A DNA stretch of 64,000 nucleotides. Source: Amphiura filiformis. Taxonomy: Eukaryota > Echinodermata > Ophiuroidea > Amphilepidida > Amphiuridae. Under the pieces are notes generated by a model, which saw only the letters and a program-made list of their open reading frames with translations, did not search any database and was not told the DNA's origin. How positions within the stretch are numbered: position 1 is the stretch's first letter; each line of letters opens with the position of its first letter. The stretch spans positions 58,197,776-58,261,775 of the forward strand of contig NC_092642.1 of assembly GCF_039555335.1 (NCBI RefSeq), written 5' to 3'. Shown here piece by piece: positions 48,516 to 59,810 of this stretch. Made by a program: the position numbers and the translations under genes.

Positions 48516-48683
48516 AATAACTTACTACTTTACCATTTACATTAAAAGGAAATGTGTTTCAAAATTCAAGGTAACAATGTAAACAGCAACGCATTGAACA
48601 CATTGTGTGGATCGACTGCCACAGAAAGCTATTTTATTTAATTTGTACTGACAAAAAATGTTGATCTTGAGTTTTGATACAAC

Positions 48684-49797
48684 TACAGGGTGTATCAAAA
48701 TGATTGGTACCGACGACTTCTCATTTGTGCAGAATTTTTAAAAACTATTTTTGCACCAGTTTGGGGTTAATTGTTTTAATATTTGAAATTATAGTAGTTT
48801 TATCTTTTCTAAGAATATTAGATCTTTACGATAGCACATTCCGTTCAGAAGTTACATGATTCTAAGTAGGTATTTTTACACTGTTCATCACAACGCTGGA
48901 TCAGTAGCGCACCATTTTCAAAGCTCTATGTTACTACAAATACCTTTTACATGTTTTAAGTGAGAATGGTATGTTGAAAATCTTTTTTATTTAATTTTTT
49001 CCTTGCCTATTTCTTCATTCATAATGCATATAAATGTTCTAATAAATATTTGGTTGAGAGTAATGCCTTTTAGGACGGTAATTTAAATTGTAGTATAAGA
49101 TGCATTGAGATTACTAAGTAGATGGTGTGGCAGAATGGTTATAGACTGTAGACAGTGTTAGGTTAGACCTGGTAAGAGTTATTGGAATGGCTCCACAGTA
49201 TTCCACACTTCAGCGTGGTTCCATCGTGAAGAATTATTGGTTGACATGAAGCTATGGAGAAGTACAGAGAAGACTTAGAAGACAGTTTCCGAGAGCAAGG
49301 ATTATCCCATGCAAACATGCTATAACTTACAATGTTTCAAAATGTGATATGGGCAGTTACAGAATGGATCCATCCCAGGTGTTCATTCAAGATGGGGCTT
49401 CACCTCACACTACCATTGCCGTAAGGCGGAGACTTCAGAACTATCTTTCTAATAGTACATGTAAAGCAATTTTATGTTATGTAGACTGAAATGAGATATT
49501 GATTGAGAGCATGTATGCAATAAATAGTTCAAGCAGTGAACCTATTCATATATCTTTTGTGTTGCGCAAGTAAAACTATATGATTACGACGATCTTCGTT
49601 TAAATGACAATAGCTTCCAGATGCATCAACCTATTATCTTCAGGTTATTAGATCAATAAGTTAACATAGGCCCTATGCCTCTTTCTATTTATAGTACAAA
49701 AACTATATTAATTAGCAATTTTATATTTTTGATATATTTTTGAAAATGTCACATATCCCGCATAATCCCGGTACCAATCATTTTGATACACCCTGTA
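48684..49797 (+). mobile_element. Degraded Tc1/mariner-like transposon
   Basis: Terminal repeats CAGGGTGTATCAAAATGATT and complement, flanked by TA (48684-48685, 49796-49797). The plus strand retains shards of transposase: an HTH-like stretch at 49232-49336 with EVQRRLRRQFPR and an in-frame stop, and a DDE-like stretch at 49364-49453 with QDGASPHT (family D of the QDGAPPH box). The rest of the gene is deleted or decayed, so it is inactive. Confidence 0.75.
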
Positions 49798-50389
49798 TAA
49801 AAATAAGTTTTTACAGTATTTGGTATTATTAACTTGAGCCCCGCAAATGGAGCAAACCGAAAAAGACTGATAATGTAGTATTTATTGAATTTGATATTTG
49901 CTCCTACTATACGAGACGTTGTCACCACTTTTATTTTTAAACATGCATGTCACTGAAGGATATATACTGAGTAGCGTATAATAATTATTCTTACCTTCAG
50001 CCTCAAATGGTATCTATATAAATATTCTTTTTTTTTTTGTGGCAAAAATCAGAATTAAAAAAAATCAAGGACGCCCATTCACCTCTACAATATCTCAGAT
50101 TTGAGCGCAATGGCGCATGCAACTTCAATGGGAAATTTTACAATAGCATATTGCGATGAAGTTGTGGAAGGGTGAAAATTTTGGCAAGTTGGATTTTTTA
50201 CGTAAATACAAATTTAAGGTCAAACTTGGTTTTATTTTGAATCACAAGTGAAACTGCACGAGTCACTCATTTCATGAATGGAAAACACAAACTCCTGAGT
50301 CATTGTTTTTAAACTTAAAAGTTTGTGGTAAATTTTGTTGTTTTTGAGCGCAATGATCTTTGTGCTTTATATTAAGTCTTTTTCGGCTG
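49798..50389. other. Non-coding stretch
   Basis: No gene recognised. Confidence 0.4.
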
Positions 50390-50572
50390 ATAACGTTCCA
50401 AATTATTTTTCCAAAATGTTTGACCCCCCAAAATAATATTTTTAACGTTTTCATAACCGACAGTTATATCATATAATCCGATTTTTAAATGTTATTAAAA
50501 TGTTTTGTCAAAAAAAGAAAATTATAAATTAACCTGAACACGTTCTACAATTGTTTGTATTTGCTGGGCAAG
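50390..50572. mobile_element. Fragment of a CCCAGCAAAC-type element
   Basis: It ends TTGTTTGTATTTGCTGGG and contains ATTTTTAAATGTTATTAAAATGTTTTG-like words of the family; the left terminus is missing. Confidence 0.45.
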
Positions 50573-51134
50573 CATTATAAGGAAACAGATAACATTATTA
50601 TAGGAAATATGTGGCAGGAACGATTTGTAAGCAATTTAGATCTATGACATCACGATTGACGATACACGATGCCATAATTGATTTTTAATAAATAAAAAAT
50701 CTGTTATTTAATCACGATGAACTCAAAATTACACATGTTTATCACAAGTAAAGTAGGTTACAAAAAAGGTTTATATAATGTAAAGTATATACAAATGTTA
50801 TCGAATGCAATATATCTAATATCTAATATGGAAAATCTATGAACAAATCAATACAAATCGCTTTTTAATGTATAAATAAAATGTAATAACTAGAGTATGC
50901 ACGATGGAGAAGCATAGATGGATGGTGAAAGGGCATGACGAACAAATTTTGGTGACGACCCTTTATATACTTCCGGGGAGAAGTAATTCATTGGCGGAGC
51001 ACCAGCGCAGTCACCTTCGGAGCCTTATTTCATCCTTATATAGATGAGCACTCCATTATAATGCCTCTTTGAAGGTGTCTTGGGAAGTATTTCTTGAACT
51101 GCATATCTCCTTGTCTTGGGTAGACATCAAACAA
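50573..51134. other. Non-coding stretch
   Basis: No gene recognised. If the candidate exon at 51135-51254 is real, its 3'UTR lies here on the minus strand. Confidence 0.35.
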
Positions 51135-51254
51135 TTATCTGAGGTCTCTGGACTTAGGACCAGACTCTGGTGGGTTAAACCGGTTTGAAGGGATCCCAAC
51201 CGTCTCGCTTCCCTCAGAGATAGATTTAATTAAATCATCATCAGAGATTGGGCA
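51135..51254 (-). CDS. Candidate C-terminal exon, unknown protein
   Basis: On the minus strand a long pyrimidine tract (GGGTTTTTTTTTACAC...TTTTCTTAAG) leads into 39 codons of coding-like composition, with CPISDDDLIKSISEGSETVG near its start, and a TAA at 51135. It resembles the hydrophilic tail of a larger protein. No upstream exon was recognised within the next kilobases, and no family is recognised. Confidence 0.3.
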   Translation of the reverse strand, partial: CPISDDDLIKSISEGSETVGIPSNRFNPPESGPKSRDLR

Positions 51255-51552
51255 CTTAAGAAAATCAAATGTGTAAAAAAAAACCCAAAACAAAACAACA
51301 ACAACAACAACAACAAAAAAACCATGCAGATAAATTTTTGGTAAGGGAATGTGTTTGGCATGTTTGGGGGAAGGGTATGTTTATACACCCGCTCGCTGTA
51401 CTCTGTTACATTTTGTAAGTATTATATAATTAACATAATTCATTCATCATTTATTTGCCTATCAAATAAATACATAATTACATACATAAAAATCAGACAA
51501 TATTAAATTAGCAAAATACATCAAAAATTAGTAACATAACCTAATTACAACA
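51255..51552. other. Non-coding with (CAA)n tract
   Basis: CAACAACAACAACAAC run near 51295-51317. No gene recognised. Confidence 0.5.
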
Positions 51553-52171
51553 ATTGAATACATGAATACAAAAGCCACCTAAGTCCATGCGAAGTTATTT
51601 TGAGAGAAAAACCCATGTATCATTTTAATTCCTTCAGTTAGATTTACCTGGTCAATATGGTAAGTTTTACTTGCAAATGAGTGGATTAACCTGTATTAGG
51701 TATGACGATTAGCATTTCAGGGACTTCGTGGGGTTCATTTTAAATTTTGGACTTTTTGAATCATATACAAAGACAACAATGTTAGAATGAGATTACCACT
51801 AGTAAGATAATACAAAATAAAGCACACACAGGTATGTATAATGTTGATAAGCATTCTGCCATGTAATATAAACCACACACTTTCCTTTATTAAACCCATT
51901 TTTTGTTCAAAAGTCATTCTCTAGCAATGAATGTGTTACAAGTGGACTTTTATACATACTGGATTTCAATCAATGTGTTACAAGACTCAAATCATGGAAT
52001 TGGGTGATTCTTTCATACATGCTATTTTTCACATGCCCAATAGACACAGAGAATGAATTTGAGTTGTTCTTTCATGCATATGACAGGCCTATGTATAGCA
52101 ACAATTTCCCATGCTTAACTCAATTTGGCCAAAGTATGGACTTAGGTGGCTTTTGTATTAATATATTCAAT
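51553..52171. repeat. Inverted-repeat element, 36-bp arms
   Basis: ATTGAATACATGAATACAAAA and GCCACCTAAGTCCAT at the left are mirrored by ATGGACTTAGGTGGC and TTTTGTATTAATATATTCAAT at the right. The interior is non-coding. Confidence 0.65.
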
Positions 52172-52910
52172 TAATAAGACATGTTATGGAGGAGAAGGCT
52201 GGAAGGCCAAATACGTAGGCCTGTAAAAAGCCTTCCCCTATAGGAGTAAAAAAAAAGCCAGAATAATTATTGACAACAATTTGACATTATGTTTTACTCG
52301 TATGAGTCACTATTATATTCCACATCTTCAAATGTATACAATTAGACGCAAAAAGTAAATATAACACAATGGGACTTTTTGCTATAGTTCTCACTATAGA
52401 GTCATTCCTGAACTTTAAACAAGATAATGGGAACTATTACTCAGCAATCAGCATATTACCCAAGTTTATGGCTACATTATAATTAACTCAGTCGAGTAAA
52501 ACCTGTCAAGTAAACCTTAACCTACTGACTCATCTAGGCAAAGAATGACATAATTTGACAGTGGCTTTCAAATTCTTTCAACCATGACAATGGGAAACCT
52601 CTTTGTTTCATTCAATATACAAATACAGAAAGTTGTTAATAATACAAACCTCTGTTATGATTGCCAGTCTCATCATTTGTTATGTTAGTAACTTTGTAAA
52701 TTCCCATCAGTGGTGGCTAATTGCACAATGTGGCCAAACATCATATATTGCAATTAGAAACTTATTTGTTACTTTTGTAAAAAATATGACAATGAATGCA
52801 AAGTATGAACCCCGTTGCAAATATTTTTGAATGACCCTCGTATTTCTATGACAAAGGCAATACAGAGCTATAATTTGGCTACTATGTCCAGAATAAAAAA
52901 ACCCACATAA
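52172..52910. other. Non-coding stretch
   Basis: No gene recognised. Confidence 0.4.
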
Positions 52911-53423
52911 TACAGGGTGTCCCTGAAAGAAGGGTATCGTCGGAAACTTACTTGTTTGAGTATTTTACCGCCACAACTAAACATAACTAAATAATTTGTG
53001 TGGTTGAGGAATATATAAACCATATCATATAATTTTTGTTTTTTTACAATTGACCTTCTTGAAATATAAGAAATTTACGAAACTTCTTCATTTGTTAAAC
53101 CTTTCAACGGATTCTAATATCAATCGATGATCTGTATTAATTTCTTGGAGTGATAATCACTGCACATCATCAGCACACGAGGCGTCTATTGTCGTTGATA
53201 GAAATTTGACTCCGTGGAACGGACTGAAAATTAGGTAGTTTCGTAAAATTCTTTTATTTTATCAACGGAGCGGTCAATTGTCAAATTTCAAAATTTTTCA
53301 AAAAGTATGTGATAGCTCATATATTCCTCAACCACATCGGTTATTCAGTTATGTTTGGTTTATGCGTTAAAATGCCTAAAAAATCAGTTCCCGGCGATAC
53401 AGTTCTTTCAGGGACACCCTGTA
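52911..53423. mobile_element. Tc1/mariner-type miniature element
   Basis: CAGGGTGTCCCTGAAAGAA at the left is mirrored by TTCTTTCAGGGACACCCTG at the right with TA on both sides. No transposase remains. The CAGGGTGT start is shared with the relic at 48684. Confidence 0.75.
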
Positions 53424-53636
53424 TGTTATTGCATAAACACAAATATAAATGGCTACCACATCCTTTAAAATGTTCACTAGAAGGTATGCAAAACACGATT
53501 ATAAAACGAAGTTTGGTGTTGTAGCTGTAGTTCCTCCTACTTAAAATCAGATAAAATTGTAGATATATTTAACATTATTTGTACTCCATAATCACTTTGG
53601 ATATGTTTGCAAGCAAATTCAAAAAGATATCTATTG

Positions 53637-54701
53637 ACAATCCTGATGAACTTTTTTACGGAATGACCAAGTATATAAACCCATCCCCAAAAGAAAGTAT
53701 CCAGTTTAATTTTGGTCTATAAGTCAAGACCTACCAAAAGTATGTTACAGATATATTTATTCCGCACAGTTTGATACCTCATTTGTTACAGATAAATATT
53801 TATTCCACACAGTTTGATACCTCAAATCGATGCAGAATTGGTGACACAATGACCTTTTGAATGCAATCACCTCAATTTTTAAATTAAAAGTTGCAGTAAT
53901 TAAGCAATAATCAATACATGAAATTAAAGCATGAGGGACTAAAATTCCTATCACCAGATGCCTTCCAGAGGATGATTTAAGGAAGCCCCATCATGCACTG
54001 CAAACGTGTTATCACCAGAGTTTCAACTGCCACTTTACTTTTCAAATCCCATTGAATTCTGTGCAAAAGATGTTGTTTAAGAATTGTGCGTGTGTCATTA
54101 TTACTTGGTCGATTTCAGATCTAAAGTGATGTATGCATGAAGGATAATTCACACCTTCTGTAGGTAACATAAAATGTGAAATCGACTAGCATTGTGATCA
54201 GTCCAAATTCAAATTTAACCATGGCCGTCAATGCAATGTACCAGCAGTGGTGTCATGTTCACTCACGCAGCTGTGCTAACCGCAAGTCAGCACAGTGGTG
54301 TGGTGGGAAGTGCTTAAATCATCCTCTGGATGCCTTCCAAGTCATACTGTTTAGGCAGTTAAGAGTAACAAGGAAGCTGGCAAGGAAGGTGATCAAAAAG
54401 TGGAGAGACAGACGGCAACATGGTGCTTACCTGATCTTCCCAGAGTGAAGGGTAAAACATTCAGGAAGGAGTAAAAGAGTATCTGTATTCAATAAAACAC
54501 ATGAAGTGACGTCAAACAGTCTTAGTCCGTTTCTGTTATTGTGTACCTTTATGAAAAATCTTGAGAAGCAGGAAAACAACATCAATAGGAATTACTGCAA
54601 CTTTAAAATCCTGGGTAGGTACATTCAAAAGGTCACTGTGTCATCAATTCTGCATCGATTTGGACAAAATGAGGTATCAAAAAAGTTCATCATGATTGTA
54701 T
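53637..54701. mobile_element. Foldback-type element carrying a nested insertion
   Basis: Left arm words GACAATCCTGATGAACTTTT, GATACCTCA, ATCGATGCAGAATTG, ATGACCTTTTGAATG and AAAAGTTGCAGTAATT recur in inverted order between 54583 and 54701. The loop holds the 9-bp-duplication element at 53966-54328. A 'ttattccacacagtttgatacctca' segment is also tandemly doubled at about 53757-53823. Confidence 0.6.
53966..54328 (+). mobile_element. TIR element with perfect 9-bp target duplication, copy B
   Basis: Ends CAGAGGATGATTTAAG and exact complement; flanks GATGCCTTC at 53957-53965 and 54329-54337. 363 bp, lacking a short AT-rich segment present in copy A (38288-38673). Confidence 0.85.
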
Positions 54702-55194
54702 AGTGTATAGTCCCCGGGTATACATGTAGACGTTGGGTTTCCCCCTTTTATTCAAGATTTTCGCATGGAACCCCCAAGTTAATTATTTTAAGAAAATGGA
54801 AGATTAGATTACCATAACGAAACGAACCAGTAATCTTTTTCGGGGTTCTATGTAATTTTTACATAGATTTTTAATCATCTTTTCAGCGTTCATTTTCACT
54901 AAATTAAAAAAGTATTTTGGCCTATATGAAATTGAAATAAAATTATCTGCCTCCTAAACGACATCAACTTTAGCAGGTGCAGTTAATATTCATATATTCT
55001 TTTATAAATAAGATGCTTCGGCTATTTCAAAAAGGTAATGAGGCTTCCTTTGAATGTGCAATAAATTAGCATTAAAATCAATTTTTTTAACGCATTTTAA
55101 AAACACTTGGCCAATGACGAATGCTGCTGTGGACGGGTCCATAGTTTTGAGGGCATAGCTCATTCAATGACTGCACTTTCATGAGGTATATAAA
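54702..55194. other. Non-coding stretch
   Basis: No gene recognised. Confidence 0.4.
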
Positions 55195-55390
55195 TGCTAC
55201 TAACCAACTGTCAATAATTATGTGAATGTAAGAAACGTTTTAACGCAAAGCTTTTGGTGTCATGCTAGTAACCAGTCGACCCATCATCATAGAAAGTGAT
55301 CGTAATAAACTTTCAGCACAGCTTATTTCCCCCCAGAACTACATGAAATAGAATTCGAAATACGCCATTAAACTATGTTTATTTACACTT
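55195..55390. repeat. Dispersed duplicated segment, copy 1
   Basis: Homologous, in the same orientation, to 63341-63555: shared words include GTAAGAAACGTTTTAACGC, CAGAACTACATG and GAATTCGAAATACGCC. It is not a recognised transposon. The other copy lies about 800 bp upstream of the first visible exon of the DUF4440-like gene, so this may mark an ancestral gene duplication or an unclassified repeat. Confidence 0.6.
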
Positions 55391-55913
55391 GAACTTCCTA
55401 TTGTTTCCGCCTTTTTCCCCATCAGAGGAAACGGTGATTTCCATGTTACCATGTTCACCCCCATATAAATTCCACCGGTCACTTGGTGCATTCCACCCAA
55501 TCAGCCCAATGTTAAACTACCAATTATTGCGTGAACCCCATTTAATTTTTAAGTAAAAAAGTCTTAAATAAGATGAATCGCTGCATGTGAATTCAATTAT
55601 TATTAGTGTAGGTATATAGACTATGTTAGTATTTCACGGTTTTTGAGTTCGCTGACTGTCACTGTTGTGTATTCTGTCGGTCCAGCTTCTAGTCTTGGGC
55701 CCAAGCTTCACGTGGCTCACGGTTTGTAATGAACGACAGAAACCGGCTGTGAAGGAGACTAGTCACTCCAGACTGGAGTGGCAACATCGTCAATTTCGGA
55801 AAAACAACACTCGACCATGGACTTTAATTGTCGGTTTGTCATTATATAAAACGATAAATCAAGTAAGTAACTTCCACTCTGAAAACTTAGAAACTTGTTT
55901 GAATCCACTGACT
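55391..55913. other. Non-coding stretch
   Basis: A 130-codon plus-strand frame begins at 55665 but runs into the inverted-repeat element below and has no recognisable domain. Confidence 0.4.
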
Positions 55914-56342
55914 ATTTGTGACGTGTCATGTCAAAAGGAGACACTTTTGGGCAGGTTATCAATTTTGAGGTTTTTACATATCTTAAATATAGAGATATGT
56001 TGCTCCACAAGGCCGTTTTCCCCAATGGAATCAGACATTCCTAAGCAAAGATATTGAGTTCGTAAATTATGGTATTATAAAATTTGGAAATTGAAATATC
56101 GGCCTTTAAAAATATTATTGACAATGTTGAGAGTAGGAATTACCGTGAAAATGTCTCAAAAAATACAAAATGCCAGTTATATTTTGGTCTGAAACTATCA
56201 GACAATATTTTTAACATTAATAACATCACAAATTGGCAACAAACCCAAGTTGTGAAAAAAATCACCCCGAGCAGATTTTTGGCTATTTCTCCATTTACGA
56301 TCCTGCCCAAAAGTGTCTCCTTTTGACATGACACGTCACATT
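55914..56342. repeat. Inverted-repeat element
   Basis: GTGACGTGTCATGTCAAAAG and AGACACTTTTGGGCAGG at the left are mirrored by CCTGCCCAAAAGTGTCT and CTTTTGACATGACACGTCAC at the right. A shorter outer pair, ATTCTGTCGGT / ACCGACAGAAT (about 55670 and 56457), may delimit a larger element. Confidence 0.65.
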
Positions 56343-56639
56343 TGTGATCGAAATATCAACACCAATGACAGAAATCATCAAGAAAAAAATCGAACCAAGG
56401 ACTTGCTTTCACTCAAATTTGAGTCTCATCATCAACAGGAAGTGACGTGGCACGAACCGACAGAATATTTCTAGTCTTATACAGTTTCAGAAGTGAAAGG
56501 CAGTTGTTCAAGTGTTTTATAAGATTATGCTATGATAGTGGACCTCACAGACTCTTCTGGGAACCCCGCACCTGACGTCTAATGGTTCAGAAACAGTATA
56601 GTATTACCAATGCATACAACTTGTCAAGCAGGTATCCTG

Positions 56640-57405
56640 CTAGGATGCTGAATGACCTGGATTTTGCTGATGATATTGCCCTGTTGGAATCTTCTATAGC
56701 CCGGGCCCGTCACAACTTACTAGGACTGCAACAGCAGCAGCAGATCTAGGCCTTGTCATCAGCGCACCTAAGACAGAATATATGACTGCAAACTGTAACA
56801 CTCAGCCAGCACTTGAAGTCTATGGTAGTACCATCAACCATGTCACAGACTTCAAGTACTTGGGTTCCAAGATGGGCTCTAGTGTTGGAGACCTAAAAAG
56901 AAGAAAAGCACTAGCCTGGGCCGCTTTCTGGAAACTGGAACGCCTTTGGAGAAGCCCATCCCTGCCAATCGAAACAAAAATCAAGCTATTTGAGACAACT
57001 TGTGTCACTATCCTTCTGTACGGGCATGACGGGTGCGAGTCATGGGTAATCACCAAGGACATGGAAAACAAGATCAATGCCTTTGCAACATCTTGCTAGA
57101 GAGTCATGTTAAACATCAAGCGTGTGGATCGGATCCCAAATGAAACCATCTACAATCTGACCAACACCACTCCACTGGTTGCCAGAGTCAAGATTCATCA
57201 ACTCAAATTTCTCGGCCATATACTGCGTCTTGAAGATGACGAGCCTGTGAAAGAATATGCCCTTTATATTCCACCACATGGGAGGAGGAAACCGGGACGG
57301 CCGCGGACACTGTACTTACAGTATGTACAGCACCTCCTGGCAAATACTGAAGGGATGCTGCAGCCAAACAAAATTGTTTCGCTTGCCCAAAATCGCAACA
57401 GTTAG
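56640..57405 (+). pseudogene. LINE reverse-transcriptase C-terminal relic
   Basis: The stretch opens with FADDIALLES (the catalytic Y/F-x-D-D box of non-LTR reverse transcriptases), then, after a frame change near 56700-56720, APKTEYM, KYLGSKM, RRKALAWAAFWKLERLW, LPIETKIKLFETTCV-LLYG-ESW, and after an in-frame TAG at 57097-57099, LKFLGHILR and GRRKPGRPR. This order is typical of the thumb and tail of LINE-type retrotransposons. Frame change, stop and missing upstream domains show it is dead. The clade cannot be assigned by eye. Confidence 0.8.
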
Positions 57406-57456
57406 AGAAAGCTTATAGTCGCCTGCTCCGCAGCCGACTGATGATGATGATGATGA

Positions 57457-57590
57457 CAACTTGTTTACGCCCAGACAAAAATGATCCAAACCACTCCACT
57501 GACTCCACCTCAAGAAGGTTGACATGATTGACCTGTTGACGGTGTCAAACGCCTTCTGTAAATCAAGCATAACCATTCCGGTGTACATCT
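57457..57590 (-). pseudogene. LINE reverse-transcriptase fragment, minus strand
   Basis: MLDLQKAFDTVN (motif A of the reverse-transcriptase palm) is followed, in a shifted frame, by a WF-SFLSGRKQVV-type motif typical of LINE reverse transcriptases. It lies back to back with the plus-strand relic above. Broken by at least one frame shift. Confidence 0.7.
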
Positions 57591-57823
57591 AGACAAAATA
57601 TGAATCAAATTTCGGACTCACCAACGATTTTTTTTAACATTGCGACCTGTTCGCCGGGTCTTTCAGACTTGACTGGTGGTTTGGTCACTTGATGGTAATC
57701 GGCGAGGAAGTTGCTTCACGGTGGGGTCCCAGGCGTGCGATAGCAGGAAATGGAGACGTCCCTTCTTGTTGAGTGTTGGCTGTTCGGCTTTTTCCCGGAT
57801 GGCTTCTTAATTCCCCTCTCAAA

Positions 57824-58163
57824 CCCCCGGGGGGTTCACTCCTATTGTGGCCTGTACACCATCCGCGATAATCAACTTTTGAAAAGCACCCTAAACAAGG
57901 ATTTAACCCGTGGTTAAAACGATACCCTAAGCGCCTGATTTAACACCCTAAACAGGGTGTTAAATCAAATCAAATTTCATACCCTAAATTTCATTTCCGC
58001 GTATTAGCAATTGCAGTTTTGCTACCTTTTTTTTCAATTTTTCATGTTTTTGACACCCTAATCACGATACGCGCGTATCGTGCCTACCTACGAAAATCTA
58101 CCCTTTTTACGCGTTTTCATTATCGCGGATGGTGTACAGGCCACAATGGGAGTGACCCCCGGG
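57824..58163 (+). mobile_element. Miniature element with CACTCC-ATTGTGGCC ends, copy 2
   Basis: Complete copy with CCCCCGGGGGGTTCACTCC on the left and GGAGTGACCCCCGGG on the right, TIR about 45 bp. Same orientation as 23074-23410. It abuts the Penelope-like fragment. Confidence 0.8.
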
Positions 58164-58199
58164 CTCAAACCACCTCTCCTCAAATATGCTGCATGCAAG

Positions 58200-58620
58200 C
58201 ACCAACACAACAGAGAGCAGACCAAGGACATGATCAACACTTTGAGCAAATTCATGGAGCTCATTCTCCTTCAAAATAACTTCGAACTGGCTGGCAACCA
58301 CTATCTTCAAATCCATGGAACTGCGATGGGAACACGGATGGCACCCTCAGGAGCCTGCCTTTTTATGGGCCGCCTCGAGGAGGATTTCCTGAAGTACAGA
58401 TCACTCTCCAGGTACCCATTGTGCAGGCTGACCATGACATCAAGGAATGGAATCGACTCCTTAGATTGCTCAGCTGTGAACTTGATACTGGGGTGTTTGG
58501 TGTTGCAATGGATGATGAAGTTTTCAAGTTCTTCTTGGCCATGCGTCCAGATGAGGAAAATATCATCAATATATCTCAGCCAGATCAGGGGTTTGTAAGC
58601 AGAAAGAGCAGTCGGTTACT
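58200..58620. pseudogene. Penelope-like reverse-transcriptase fragment with internal inversion
   Basis: The plus strand at 58200-58383 encodes [38 protein letters not shown], a hallmark of Penelope-like elements (the AMGT-APS box). The next part of the same domain is on the minus strand: 58615 to 58393 encodes KPLIWLRYIDDIFLIW (catalytic DD), then HPSIKFT and IPFLDVMVSL in the canonical order. Thus about 225 bp have been inverted in place. Neither orientation is functional. Confidence 0.8.
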
Positions 58621-59002
58621 GCACCGCTAAAAGCTGTCCTTTATCGAACTCTCCTATTTAATCAATTCCATTGCAGGGCTACTGGGAATGTGACTTCAAC
58701 ACCAAATAACTAATTCCGATAAATTAAAGATCAGAATATATTGAAATCTCACTTTCAAAAGTCTTTAAGCTTGATTATTTGGATGTATACACTCGAATTG
58801 TAATTCTTTGGTATTCTCTTTTAAAAATTAATTAAAATGGAATTTTAACTTTAATTTATAACCCAGTTCTAATAAAATAAAATGTGCATTGCATCTACTT
58901 CCGATTCCAGAAAAGCACATCACTAATATTTTTGGATTAAAACTTACAATTTACAATTTCAGTCGGCACTAACAAATTTCAGTTGGTGCATTCATAAGTT
59001 TG
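58621..59002. other. Non-coding stretch
   Basis: No gene recognised. Confidence 0.4.
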
Positions 59003-59395
59003 TAACCCCACCCCACCCCTCGTTCCGTAACCCCACCCCACCCCTAGTTCCGTAACCCCACCCCACCCCTCGTTCCGTAACCCCACCCCACCCCTCGTTC
59101 CGTAACCCCACCCCACCCCTCGTTCCGTAACCCCACCCCACCCCTCGTTCCGTAACCCCACCCCACCCCTCGTTCCGTAACCCCACCCCACGTTCCGTAA
59201 CCCCACCCCACCCTCGTTCCGTAACCCCATCCCACCCCTCGTTCCGTAACCCCACCCCACCCCTCGTTCCGTAACCCCACCCCACCCCTCGTTCCGTAAC
59301 CCCACCCCACGTTCCGTAACCCCACCCCACCCCTCGTTCCGTAACCCCACCCCACCCCTCGTTCCGTGACCCCACCCCACCCCTCGTTCCGAAAA
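59003..59395. repeat. 25-bp minisatellite, about 16 units
   Basis: Unit is CCCCACCCCACCCCT followed by CGTTCCGTAA, repeated head to tail with two shortened units (near 59190 and 59310). The strong C/G strand asymmetry may allow structured DNA. Minus-strand frames of up to 151 codons here are only the repeat translated. There are no variable spacers, so it is not a CRISPR array. Confidence 0.95.
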
Positions 59396-59539
59396 CCTGA
59401 CTACGCCCAGGATGTGGTCAGTGAATTCTTTCACTGGCTGTTATTTATTTGTAGAAAGTTTTGTTAAAACCATTATTCATAATAAATTCATATCCTCGCA
59501 TCTGCATAGTCTACATCCTCACGAAATATCGAAGTTTAA

Positions 59540-59810
59540 AAAAAAAAAATGTAGATATTTATATAGCGCTTTATGCCGTAAACAGCCTCAAAGCGCTTTA
59601 CATTTATTCCGCCGTCATTAGATTATGCCGGAACTAAGTTTATAGCCTACAAATGGCGCAGGGTTCATCAGTACAACGACTGTGATAACCCTAACGAATT
59701 CCCATTGCACCTGGGTGGGATGAGGCAAGCGAGGTAAAGCGCCTTTCCCAATGGCGCAACACGGTGGTGGGACGGGGACTCGAACCCACGTAACAGTTTC
59801 GTTTACGTTA
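59540..59810 (-). mobile_element. tRNA-derived SINE
   Basis: Read on the minus strand, CGTGGGTTCGAGTCCCCG (about 59776-59793) is a tRNA B box, followed by a GC-rich body. The other end, TATATAGCGCTT...AAGCGCTTTACA (about 59561-59604), is a conserved SINE tail hairpin. Poly-A-like run at 59538-59549 on the plus strand. Confidence 0.6.

Noticed and set aside
55665..56057. 130-codon plus-strand frame as a gene
   Set aside because: It runs through the inverted-repeat element at 55914 and has no recognisable domain.
59003..59395. CRISPR-like regularity
   Set aside because: Head-to-tail units with no unique spacers in a eukaryotic context; a minisatellite.
58979..59434. Overlapping Gly/Arg-rich frames of up to 151 codons, minus strand
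   Set aside because: They are the 25-bp minisatellite translated in different frames (a unit length that rotates through all frames), not a gene.
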